Numbered from the stretch's first letter, positions 53,832 to 60,761 are shown. The stretch is 61,019 nucleotides of DNA from an uncultured Clostridium sp. (GCA_947388675.1 CANDRW010000007.1:1-61019); one strand, 5' to 3'. Notes: generated by a model from the letters alone, not told the origin. Numbers and translations: made by a program.

Positions 53832-54131
53832 ATGAAATGTCAAGGTAATTTTGTTTTTAAGAGTATTGAACATGTAGAAGCTGGAGAATTTAAAAATTCT
53901 GCTGGAGATTTAATTAAGTATCCTGGTTCTTATAGATTATCTGCAGATGAAGTTCAACCAGATGGAAAAATAAATGATGTAAAATTTAAAATTCCAGAAA
54001 CTGCTGTTGATTTAGTAAATCAATTAAGAATGTTTAAACCTTATGAAAAAATTAGTTTAGAATGTTCTGTTAATTTTTATAGTAATGGAATTAGAGTCGT
54101 TCCAGAGAAAGTTCAAAAACTTGATAAATAG
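53832..54131 (+). CDS. Probable phage single-stranded DNA-binding protein (pV-like)
   Basis: The protein has 99 residues and begins at the ATG at 53,832 after GAAAGGAATTAA. It is a mostly beta-strand protein with alternating hydrophobic and charged residues (KCQGNFVFKSIEHVEAGEF, GSYRLSADEV, KISLECSVNFYSNGIRVVPE), consistent with an OB-fold. Its position as the first gene, directly before the coat protein gene, is that of the filamentous phage ssDNA-binding protein. No motif proves this, so the role rests on size, fold impression and place. Confidence 0.65.
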   Translation: MKCQGNFVFKSIEHVEAGEFKNSAGDLIKYPGSYRLSADEVQPDGKINDVKFKIPETAVDLVNQLRMFKPYEKISLECSVNFYSNGIRVVPEKVQKLDK

Positions 54132-54139
54132 CTAGAAAA

Positions 54140-54179
54140 TTAGCTTTTGATATTGTGCTATGAAACAATATCTAGCTAA
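54140..54179 (+). promoter_or_regulatory. Hairpin ahead of the coat protein gene
   Basis: TTAGCTTTTGATATTGT pairs with ACAATATCTAGCTAA with a small bulge, ending 13 bases before the ribosome binding site region of the coat gene. It may be an RNA-processing or stability element for the abundant coat mRNA, or an attenuating terminator. Confidence 0.55.
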
Positions 54180-54205
54180 AATACTAATGAAAGGAGATTT
54201 TCCAG

Positions 54206-54415
54206 ATGGAAAATGTAGTTGTTGAAGGTATGGCTGGATTAGATTTTAGCGCAGTAATTACTGCCTTAACATCAGCAGTAACACCAGCACAAATCATAAC
54301 ACTTATCGCTGGACTTATTAGCTTTGGTATTGTGTATGTATTTATGTGGTTTGGTATTAGAAAAATCGTTAAGATTTTCCGTTCTGCTGTTATGGGCGGT
54401 CGAATTACTGTCTAG
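54206..54415 (+). CDS. Major coat protein (pVIII-like)
   Basis: The protein has 69 residues and AAAGGAG before the ATG. It has a short acidic/amphipathic N-terminal helix (VVVEGMAGLDFSAVI), one membrane helix (AQIITLIAGLISFGIVYVFMWF) and a basic C-terminal helix (RKIVKIFRSAVMGG), the exact plan of filamentous phage coat proteins whose basic end holds the DNA. A cleavable signal peptide is not evident. Strong hairpins on both sides suggest a separate abundant mRNA. Confidence 0.82.
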   Translation: MENVVVEGMAGLDFSAVITALTSAVTPAQIITLIAGLISFGIVYVFMWFGIRKIVKIFRSAVMGGRITV

Positions 54416-54418
54416 TTA

Positions 54419-54476
54419 TGTAGTAGCTAGTGGTGTCCTCATTCCACTAGTTACTACCCTATTATTATTTTTTTGA
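54419..54476 (+). terminator. Strong terminator after the coat protein gene
   Basis: GTAGTAGCTAGTGG and CCACTAGTTACTAC form a 13-14-bp stem with one mismatch, followed by a T-rich run with seven Ts. Filamentous phages place such a terminator here to favour coat protein mRNA. Confidence 0.85.
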
Positions 54477-54488
54477 AAGTTGGTTATT

Positions 54489-54749
54489 ATGGAAAAATTT
54501 TTTAATATGAAAAATAAAGTTGGTAAGCAAGAGTTAATTGATAGTTTAAAGAAAAGTGTTAGATATAATAATGATGCATTAGATTATGTACTAGAAAAAG
54601 TTAGAATTGTTAGTGATACTTATAAATATACAGAAGCAGAAGTTGATAAAAAAGAGTTAGATACTCTTAAATATATAGAAACAACTTTAAGATTTGTTGG
54701 AGAACAATATAATACAAATTTAAAAAATTTAGGAGTTCATTCGTGGTAG
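54489..54749 (+). CDS. Small phage protein of unknown function
   Basis: The protein has 86 residues from the ATG at 54,489 (GAAAG upstream). It is soluble, helical and charged (KKSVRYNNDALDYVLEKVRIVSDTYKYTEAEV), with no signal peptide. It overlaps the GTG start of zot by seven bases, so it is translationally coupled to the assembly ATPase and may be an assembly or accessory factor. I recognise no family. Confidence 0.6.
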   Translation: MEKFFNMKNKVGKQELIDSLKKSVRYNNDALDYVLEKVRIVSDTYKYTEAEVDKKELDTLKYIETTLRFVGEQYNTNLKNLGVHSW

Positions 54750-55452
54750 ATTATTCTTGTTTGGATGGAAGTAAAAATCCATTAAATTTATTTCGTACGT
54801 GGTTATATAAGAAAAAATTTTATAAAGAACATCCAGAATATTTTAGACCAGACGGTTTATTAATATTCTGTCGGTGCACAGGGTGAAGGGAAAACTCTTT
54901 CAGCAGTTGATTATGTAAAAAAACTTAGTTGGCAATATCCTAAAGCTATAATTTGTACTAATACTGAGATTAAAGGTTTAAATCCTCTATGCAAAGTAGT
55001 CGAATATGAAGGCCTTCCAAGTTTAACTTCTATTGAAAACGGTTATGCTGGTGTAATTTATTTAATAGACGAAATACATCTTGAGTTTAATTCTCTTGAG
55101 AGTAAGAATATTCCTATTGAGGTTATGAAAGAAGTATCCCAGCAACGCAAACAAAGAAAACAAATTGTACGGTACCTCTCAACAATTTATGAGAGTAGCT
55201 AAGCCTCTTAGAGAACAAGTAAAAAATCTTGTTCTTTGTCGTAAATTGTTTAATTGTTTGCAATTTAATAAGTTAATTGATGGAAATTCTATTCATGAAG
55301 AAAATGGAAAAGTAAAAATGGAAGTAAAAAAACGTTCCATTTGGTTTCATTCTCCAGAAATGTACGATAGTTATGATACATATAAGAAAATGAAACGATA
55401 TAGGAATGAGTGGCAAGGTGTTTCTCGCCCTGGTAATATATACGAAGGTTAG
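54743..55452 (+). CDS. Zot/pI-type phage assembly ATPase, read through two CGG +1 shifts
   Basis: Zot-type ATPases drive extrusion of filamentous phage at the membrane. The GTG start at 54,743 follows AGGAG. The zero frame ends at residue 43 with CGG. Skipping the C gives Gly-Ala-Gln-Gly-Glu-Gly-Lys-Thr, a complete Walker A motif, then LIDEIHLEF (Walker B) near 107 and VSQQRKQRKQIV. A second CGG at 55,170 is again skipped to give the Zot motif GTSQQFMRVAKPLREQ. The joined protein has 235 residues, short for the family, with no clear membrane segment or periplasmic domain. Confidence 0.88.
54872..54875 (+). other. CGGT recoding site 1 in zot (Walker A)
   Basis: The zero frame is ATA TTC TGT CGG TGC and stops five codons later; the productive frame is TTC TGT (C) GGT GCA CAG GGT GAA GGG AAA. 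The Gly made is the first residue of the Walker A motif GxxxxGKT. Confidence 0.88.
55170..55173 (+). other. CGGT recoding site 2 in zot
   Basis: The zero frame is ATT GTA CGG TAC CTC; the productive frame is ATT GTA (C) GGT ACC TCT CAA, giving Gly-Thr-Ser-Gln of the Zot motif after Walker B. Confidence 0.87.
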
Positions 55453-55460
55453 GTGTTATT

Positions 55461-55598
55461 ATGAATTGGTCTGTTGTAATTAATTTAGCTGTAAGTTTGT
55501 TAGAGTATTCTTTCCCTTTTGCTCTTATTTTTGGTTTAGTCGCAAAAATGACAAATTTTACGTTGTCTATGATTTTGGATAAGAAAATAGAAATTTAA
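55461..55598 (+). CDS. Small phage membrane protein (pVII/pIX-like)
   Basis: The protein has 45 residues, begins MNWSVVINLAVSLLEYSFPF and has one membrane helix (about 3-28), then TLSMILDKKIEI. It lies eight bases after zot. Filamentous phages carry minute membrane proteins that cap the particle; size and place suggest this, but no sequence family is recognised. Confidence 0.6.
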   Translation: MNWSVVINLAVSLLEYSFPFALIFGLVAKMTNFTLSMILDKKIEI

Positions 55599-55616
55599 TT
55601 GATTGGAGAAAAAAAT

Positions 55617-55757
55617 ATGATTAAGATTTTAATTAGTTTTTTAATTGTTAGTTTTATTGTATGCGTCACTGTTAATGTTGGTGCCTTTTTTGCTGAAAAA
55701 ATTATGAAAAAGAAAATCATCAAAAATTCTGAAAAAATGTCAAAAAAGGAAGAATAA
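55617..55757 (+). CDS. Small phage membrane protein (pVII/pIX-like)
   Basis: The protein has 46 residues: one N-terminal membrane helix (IKILISFLIVSFIVCVTVNVGAF) and a Lys/Glu-rich tail (KIMKKKIIKNSEKMSKKEE). TTGGAGAA precedes the ATG. It ends in the arm of a perfect hairpin. It may be a minor cap protein. Confidence 0.55.
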   Translation: MIKILISFLIVSFIVCVTVNVGAFFAEKIMKKKIIKNSEKMSKKEE

Positions 55758-55780
55758 CTTTGCGCCACTGGCGCAAAGTT
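55756..55780 (+). terminator. GC-rich hairpin after the small membrane protein genes
   Basis: AACTTTGCGCC and GGCGCAAAGTT form a perfect 11-bp stem around ACT, followed by GTTCCTTTTGATTTTTTTC. It is a good terminator and overlaps the stop codon upstream. Confidence 0.8.
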
Positions 55781-55823
55781 GTTCCTTTTGATTTTTTTCA
55801 TATTTTTTCTGAAAGGATTGTTT

Positions 55824-56303
55824 ATGTTTAGTACACAAGAGATAGATTATATTTTAAGTTTAATAAATACATATAGACGATTAGGTTATAAATATTATGT
55901 TTGTCATACGATTACTGAAAATGATAATGTTTATGATATTTGTATTTATTTTAGTCAAAAAGAAATAAAAGCTGTAACATCTACTACTTTTGATTTAAGT
56001 AATGCTATTCAAATTAATATTGATAGCTCTTCCAGGAATGATAATTCTTATAATCCTTCCATCCATTCCAGGGATACTTTAGTTAGTAGTGATTTAACTA
56101 AAATTGTTAATGTTAATGCTGCAGAATTTATTTATACAAATGCTACTGCTTCTGATAGTGCTATTACTTTAGTAAATCCAGACTTAACATTAAATAATGC
56201 TAGTAATTATCAAGATACTTTATTGTTAGGTACTAATTTATTTATGTGTAGTTCTATATTTTTATATTTATTTTTTAAATCTATATTGAGATTAAGAAGA
56301 TAA
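55824..56303 (+). CDS. Phage protein with C-terminal membrane helix, function unknown
   Basis: The protein has 159 residues from the ATG at 55,824 (GAAAGG upstream). The N-terminal half is predicted soluble alpha/beta (STQEIDYILSLINTYRRLGYKYYV). The middle is rich in Ser, Asn, Asp and Thr. One membrane helix lies at about 131-150 (LFMCSSIFLYLFFKSIL), ending in RLRR. It sits immediately before the adsorption protein gene and may be a virion or assembly protein. No family is recognised. Confidence 0.6.
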   Translation: MFSTQEIDYILSLINTYRRLGYKYYVCHTITENDNVYDICIYFSQKEIKAVTSTTFDLSNAIQINIDSSSRNDNSYNPSIHSRDTLVSSDLTKIVNVNAAEFIYTNATASDSAITLVNPDLTLNNASNYQDTLLLGTNLFMCSSIFLYLFFKSILRLRR

Positions 56304-56319
56304 CTAGAAAGGAGATTTT

Positions 56320-57809
56320 ATGAAAAATAAGTTTATTTTAATTACTTTGATATTTTTTATAATATTTTCTTTCTTTGTACCTTCTTCTTTAGCAAGTTTT
56401 AATTGTAGTGATTATAAATCTAAAAATTATTCTTTTCCTGATTTGCCAAATGAAGTACTTAATAAGTATTTTTTTATTACTGAAATGGGTGCTGATAGTG
56501 GTATCTTTAGAATATATTATGTGTCAAATATGCCATATTATAAAGAAACCTGTTCCTTGAATTCTTCTTATGGCGTCGATTGTATAAATCTTGGATTGGT
56601 TACAGAATTTTATGAATTTAATGCTAATTCTTCTGATTTTGTTTGGACTAAAAAAACCAGGGCTTCTTCTATTTTACATTTTTCGGGTATATTGAAGCCT
56701 AGTGAAAATTATTGGTATAAAATGGTCTATGTTAATTTTGATGTATTAAATTTTTACTCTAAAGAAATTGTTTTTAAAAAATCAAAATTAAATGCTTTTA
56801 TTGAAAACAGACAACAAATTGAAACTGGTAAATTTGACAAGGTTGTTATTAATGCAGCAGATTATACAAATGAAGAATTGTATTTATTAACTTATTATTA
56901 TTCGGAGAATACTGATAATCCTATGGATAGTTTATACCCTCGTAAGGAAATTCAATTAAAACTTTTGAATAATTATTATGTTGGTACAAAAAATGAGAAG
57001 GCTATTTATGAAGTACCACTTTCTCATACTGGCATTAGCTTAAAAGAGCGGTAATAGATATGGCTTCAAGCTTGCAATTAAAAATGAAGATAATATTTAT
57101 GAGTATTTAGATACAATTAATTTTAATATTCGGAGTTGTTTCAGTTGAAGATAAGGAGCAAGCTGATAAAGATAAAGACTTTGCTCTTAAGGAAGAAGCA
57201 AACCAGACTAATAAGAATATCTTTGAAACCATAAAAGAAGTTCTTAGTTATATCAATCCTTTTAGTGAAAATTTCTTTGTATATAAATTAATCGAACTTT
57301 TAATTAATGCCATTAAGTCATTATTTATTCCGAGTGATGATTTTTTCACAAATTGGATTAACAACATGAATGATTGGTTAAGTGATAGATTAGGCGCTTT
57401 ATATTATCCTGTTGACATAGTTGTAGATTTTTTAGAACGTATATCTTCTTTAGATGAAAGCGGTTCTGCAGTAATTTCTGGCGACGGTTTTAAGTTTATG
57501 GGTGCTAAATTGATACCAGCATTTTCATATGATTTGAACTCACTTTTAACCAATGATGTTCTGAAGAATATTCATGATATTTATTTAACGATAGTTGATG
57601 TAATTCTCTATTTATGCTTAATTGTTCTTGCTAAAAATACATTTGTAGATATTTTTGGTGGTAAATATGATGACGGTCTTGATATTGCTGCAGAAGGTGT
57701 CGAAGGTAGTATTCAAACTCAAAATAAAATGTCTAGGGATAGAAGTGCTTTAGAAAATAGACGTGCTCATTATAATTATTATGGAAAAAGGAGAAGTGGA
57801 AAATTATGA
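56320..57809 (+). CDS. Adsorption (pIII-like) minor coat protein, read through two CGG +1 shifts
   Basis: AGAAAGGAG precedes the ATG. A signal peptide covers residues 1-26 (KFILITLIFFIIFSFFVPSSLA). The zero frame ends at 57,054 with GAG CGG TAA. Skipping the C continues EGNRYGFKLAIKNEDNIYEYLDTI to a second CGG at 57,131, which skipped continues IGVVSVEDKEQAD and joins the next long frame (ends 57,809). The joined protein has 495 residues with one C-terminal membrane helix (IYLTIVDVILYLCLIVL), followed by a short basic tail. Secreted head, linker and C-terminal anchor match the pIII receptor-binding protein; no receptor domain is recognised. Confidence 0.78.
57049..57052 (+). other. CGGT recoding site 1 in the adsorption protein gene
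   Basis: The zero frame is AAA GAG CGG TAA; the productive frame is AAA GAG (C) GGT AAT AGA. Here the zero frame stops at once, so failure to recode would release a secreted fragment of 244 residues. Confidence 0.8.
57131..57134 (+). other. CGGA recoding site 2 in the adsorption protein gene
   Basis: The frame reached by site 1 reads AAT ATT CGG AGT; the productive frame reads AAT ATT (C) GGA GTT GTT and stays open for the next 226 codons. Confidence 0.8.
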
Positions 57810-58075
57810 TTTTAGAAGCTATTATGACATTATGTACTGGTGTAATTCAATTGTTATTTTCATGGATTAATCTTCCAGATTTTCCTGTTGGTGCTAAAAC
57901 TGCTATTGATACCTATATGTCACTTATTTTTGATAATTTAGACTTTTTATCTTTTTTTATACATGTTAATACATTAAAAATTGTTGCCCTAGTTGCTGTT
58001 TCTCTTTTTGCATTTGAACATATTTACAAAATTATGATGTGGGTAATACATAAAATCCCATTGAGTATTGATTAA
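57806..58075 (+). CDS. pVI-like phage membrane protein
   Basis: The protein has 89 residues and overlaps the adsorption gene by four bases (ATGA). It has three hydrophobic segments (about 4-22, 35-52 and 57-80). In filamentous phages the gene after pIII encodes pVI, which anchors pIII to the particle; the order and topology match. GGAGAAGTGG lies before the start. Confidence 0.7.
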   Translation: MILEAIMTLCTGVIQLLFSWINLPDFPVGAKTAIDTYMSLIFDNLDFLSFFIHVNTLKIVALVAVSLFAFEHIYKIMMWVIHKIPLSID

Positions 58076-58089
58076 TATTTCTATTAGTG

Positions 58090-58165
58090 AACTAGTCCAG
58101 CGAAGCCTTGCTTATTTTGCGTGATAAACCGGCGCAACGGTTTAGTGAAAAGCCCCGCTGGCGTT
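58090..58165 (+). other. GC-rich multi-hairpin region, candidate replication origin
   Basis: CCAGCG (58,097) pairs with CGCTGG (58,156); within lie AAGC/GCTT (58,104-58,114) and TAAACCG/CGGTTTA (58,125-58,144). This is the most GC-rich non-coding stretch of the phage and lies upstream of Rep. Such clustered hairpins mark the filamentous phage origin and packaging signal. The nick site is not identified. Confidence 0.55.
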
Positions 58166-58181
58166 TGAAGTGAGGTATATT

Positions 58182-58379
58182 ATGTTTGATTTATTTACTA
58201 TTGAAGAATTGAGGCTTATTGTTTGGTCCTTAGCTGATAGGATTAAATACGGACCAATTTCTAATTTTGGTGAACTTTTTTATTTACGTTTAGCTTACAA
58301 TATGTTTTCTAAAGCTTTATATCAAAAAATAGAAAAAAATAAGCAGATTTACATAACTGAATTTTCGGAGGGTTCTTAG
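58182..58379 (+). CDS. Small phage protein of unknown function
   Basis: The protein has 65 residues from the ATG at 58,182, with GAAGTGAGG upstream; a GTG at 58,170 is possible but overlaps this site. It is helical and amphipathic (FTIEELRLIVWSLADRIKYG). It lies between the origin-like region and Rep and may take part in replication control. Its stop lies in the loop of a hairpin. Confidence 0.55.
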   Translation: MFDLFTIEELRLIVWSLADRIKYGPISNFGELFYLRLAYNMFSKALYQKIEKNKQIYITEFSEGS

Positions 58380-58410
58380 TAACACCCTCCGAGTGTACCA
58401 ATATTGGTAC
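58365..58410 (+). promoter_or_regulatory. Hairpin and perfect palindrome upstream of Rep
   Basis: CGGAGGGT and ACCCTCCG form a hairpin, and five bases later GTACCAATATTGGTAC (58,395-58,410) is a perfect 16-base palindrome. The first may end the upstream transcript. The second is a likely operator for a dimeric repressor, 37 bases before the Rep start. Confidence 0.65.
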
Positions 58411-58446
58411 AAATTTATCAAAAAATGAAAAAAATGGGAGATAAAA

Positions 58447-59481
58447 ATGATAGATACTATAAAGATATATACTATGGTAAATAAACAAATATATGATAAA
58501 ATATGTAGTAATAGTATAGTAAAGACTAGCTATCATGCTGCAACTGGTGAGATTTATTATAATATTATCAATGACCATTTGTCTGGTTCTTATGATAGTT
58601 CCCTTTCAGTTCGTGTTGATAGTGGTGTTAAATATAAATTTACTAATGGTTATGTTCTTGAAATTGAAGGAAGTTATCATAAAATTGTAAAAGGATATAA
58701 TAGTCATACTGGATATTACAATTTATCTGAAATAGTTTTGGGATTTAAAGAAATTGTTGAAAATGCTTATAATATCTATCTTCCCTCTCTGCAACATTGG
58801 TTTGTAAATCGTATAGATATTGCAATTTGTTTTGATTTAGAAAATCAGCAGAATGTTTTGGGATATATTAATAATTTGAGTTTGTGTAGTTATCCTCGTC
58901 GTCAGTTAAAAAATTACGGTGATTTTGGTGGTACTGGTGTATATTATGCTGGTTCTTCTACTACCTTAAAAATATATAATAAATATGCTGAATTTAAAAA
59001 GCATGATATGAGTAAATTTAAAAATACTTCTTTTGATTTGATTAATTATTTAGATATTATAAAAGGATTTATTCGATTTGAAGTTGAAATTAAAAAGAAA
59101 AAATTAGTTAGTATTTATAATAAAAAGTATATTAGAGTAAGAAATATATGTTATAATGATTTAAGAAATATTTGGAGTGATGAATTTATGAAATTATTGA
59201 AAATGTATGAAAGTGATTTAAAAGTTGTTAGAAGTAAAGAAGAAGTTGAAAATAGATTATGTACTTTGTTTGGTTCTAGAAAAGGTAATAGATTGTATAG
59301 TTTTTATTTAAGTTTAGTTGTTGATGGTATTAATTTGGTAAAGGCTAGGACTTCTCATAATGTTTATTATACTAATGTAAGAGATTTAAAGAAAGCTGGT
59401 GTTGATTTTTCTCAGATGTTAGATATAAATTATGAACATATTGTTGATTTTAATCCATTTGAATTTAAAGAGGTTGTTTAA
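58447..59481 (+). CDS. Rolling-circle replication initiation protein
   Basis: The protein has 344 residues and opens MIDTIKIYTMVN, as do many phage/plasmid Rep_trans-type initiators. The core shows VNRIDIAICFDL near 120 and the candidate catalytic segment TTLKIYNKYAEFKKHD near 180, where a Tyr would make the nick and stay linked to DNA. A basic C-terminal region follows. GGGAG precedes the start. It contains no in-frame CGG. Its stop overlaps the integrase ATG by one base. Confidence 0.8.
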   Translation: MIDTIKIYTMVNKQIYDKICSNSIVKTSYHAATGEIYYNIINDHLSGSYDSSLSVRVDSGVKYKFTNGYVLEIEGSYHKIVKGYNSHTGYYNLSEIVLGFKEIVENAYNIYLPSLQHWFVNRIDIAICFDLENQQNVLGYINNLSLCSYPRRQLKNYGDFGGTGVYYAGSSTTLKIYNKYAEFKKHDMSKFKNTSFDLINYLDIIKGFIRFEVEIKKKKLVSIYNKKYIRVRNICYNDLRNIWSDEFMKLLKMYESDLKVVRSKEEVENRLCTLFGSRKGNRLYSFYLSLVVDGINLVKARTSHNVYYTNVRDLKKAGVDFSQMLDINYEHIVDFNPFEFKEVV

Positions 59482-60372
59482 TGAAATGTAGTATTGCTTT
59501 AGATAAATTTTTGTATAAACAAGAATTAAAAAATAATTCTGTAGATACAATAGCATATTATAAACAACGTATTGGTTATTTTATAGATTTTGTTAATGAT
59601 AAGAAAGTAAGAAAAATTACTTCAGGTGATTATGACAATTATTTATTGTATCTAAAAAATAAAGATATTTCAGAAGCAACAATTAAAACTTCTCTTACTG
59701 CAGTTCGCGTATTTCTAAATTTCTGTTACCATGAAAAGTTTATGAAAAAAGATATTGTTTCTGGTCTTAGTACTTATAAAGCTGGTACAAAAACTATTGT
59801 TATTCTTTCAGAAGTACAAATAGAAGAAATATATTCTAATTATGATGAAACTAAGTTTTATGGGGCCAGAAATCTTTTAATGATATCTTTTATGCTTGAT
59901 TGTGGATTACGTGTATCTGAAATGTTAAATTTAGAAGTAGATGATATACAGACAGATTTACATTTAATTAAAGTTAGGCGGTAAAGGTAATAAGGAAAGA
60001 TTAGTGCCACTTTCAGATACTACTTTGTATTATTTTTATAATTATTTAGATGTAAAACAAGATATTACTGATTTTCTCTTTGTAGATATAAAAAATAATA
60101 AGATTACTACTTCAGCAGTTCGTAGAATATTAATTAATTTGAAACGTAAGTTAGGTTATACTACTCTTTTTCCGCATTATTTGCGACATACATTTGCTAC
60201 ATATTTTATTTTGTATGGTGGTGACCCTTTGTCTTTAAAAATTATTCTTGGTCATACTACATTATATATGACAGAAATATATGTACATATAGCTAAACAA
60301 ATTGCTCTTGCTAGAAATGTAAAATATACTCCTCTTTCAAATATTCCATTTTTTCAAAAAAAGAGAAGATAA
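59481..60372 (+). CDS. Tyrosine recombinase integrase, read through a CGG +1 shift
   Basis: The integrase inserts and excises the phage at tRNA-Phe. The zero frame runs to residue 166 (DLHLIKVR) and meets CGG TAA. Skipping the C gives Gly-Lys-Gly-Asn-Lys-Glu-Arg-Leu-Val-Pro-Leu, a hallmark stretch of the family, and the frame then stays open to 60,372 for a 296-residue protein. Catalytic residues are Arg in DCGLRVSEML near 150, Lys in GKGNKER, His/Arg in HYLRHTFATYF near 230, His in ILGHTTLY near 255 and the Tyr of TEIYVHI. A SAM-like core-binding domain covers 1-105. Confidence 0.92.
59979..59982 (+). other. CGGT recoding site in the integrase gene
   Basis: The zero frame is GTT AGG CGG TAA; the productive frame is GTT AGG (C) GGT AAA GGT AAT AAG. 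The Gly is the first of the conserved GKGNKER motif. As in the adsorption gene, the zero-frame stop follows immediately. Confidence 0.88.
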
Positions 60373-60388
60373 ATTTCTTCTCTTTTAT
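60356..60388. terminator. Bidirectional terminator between integrase and the repressor operon
   Basis: AAAGAGAAGA and TCTTCTCTTT pair around AAATT and are flanked by A and T runs. It overlaps the ends of both convergent genes. Confidence 0.8.
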
Positions 60389-60555
60389 TTTATTTTTAAT
60401 ATTCTATAAAATGGATATGCAATAATTAATATTATTAAAAATATTGATATATTTACTTTTTTTTCTGTTAATATATAAATTATATAGTTTATTATTGCAA
60501 ATGTTGTACTTAATCCAATTGTTTCAAATATTATTCTTTTTATTTTTCTTTTCAT
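60385..60555 (-). CDS. Small phage membrane protein co-transcribed with the repressor
   Basis: The protein has 56 residues: a basic start (MKRKIKRIIFE) and two membrane helices (TIGLSTTFAIINYIIYIL and ISIFLIILIIAYPFYRIL). Its ATG overlaps the repressor stop as ATGA, a sign of coupled translation. A gene tied to the repressor may act during lysogeny, for example in superinfection exclusion; this is inference. Confidence 0.6.
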   Translation of the reverse strand: MKRKIKRIIFETIGLSTTFAIINYIIYILTEKKVNISIFLIILIIAYPFYRILKIK

Positions 60556-60761
60556 TTTATATTCCTTTCTTGTATTCCTAATATTTGGTCTGTTGATGTA
60601 TTATAAAATTCTGCTAGTGTTATTAGATGACTAATGGGTAGTTCTCTTTTTCCAGTTTCATATCTGTAATATTGTTGTCTTTTCATTCCTAATATTTCTG
60701 CAATATTTTCTTGTGTTAAATTTTTATTTTCTCTAAATTCTTTTAAATTTTTTATATACAT
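60552..60761 (-). CDS. Phage Cro/CI-type repressor
   Basis: The protein has 69 residues and is almost wholly an XRE helix-turn-helix: LKEFRENKNLTQENIAEILGMKRQQYYRYETGKRELPISHL, ending TSTDQILGIQ. AAAAAGG precedes the ATG. It is divergent from the outward promoter at 60,777-60,805 and is the likely lysogeny regulator. It contains no in-frame CGG. Confidence 0.85.
   Translation of the reverse strand: MYIKNLKEFRENKNLTQENIAEILGMKRQQYYRYETGKRELPISHLITLAEFYNTSTDQILGIQERNIK

Noticed and set aside
4134-59982. Explanation of the eight frame breaks as random sequencing or assembly errors
   Set aside because: Random indels would fall in homopolymers and go in both directions. All eight are one extra base, always at CGG and never in the many A and T runs. 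The total lack of other in-frame CGG also cannot come from indels. Raw-read checking would still be wise.
4134-59982. Explanation as ordinary pseudogenes
   Set aside because: The genes are otherwise intact, two are normally essential, and six unrelated genes share the same single change with no stop or deletion besides it.
54872-59982. Classical programmed +1 frameshifting at a slippery P-site codon, as in prfB
   Set aside because: The codons before CGG all differ, no common upstream Shine-Dalgarno-like stimulator was seen, and only two sites have a stop next in the zero frame.
4134-59982. Simple reassignment of CGG to another amino acid
   Set aside because: A triplet reassignment keeps the frame. 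Here the downstream frame always moves by one base, so four bases are consumed.
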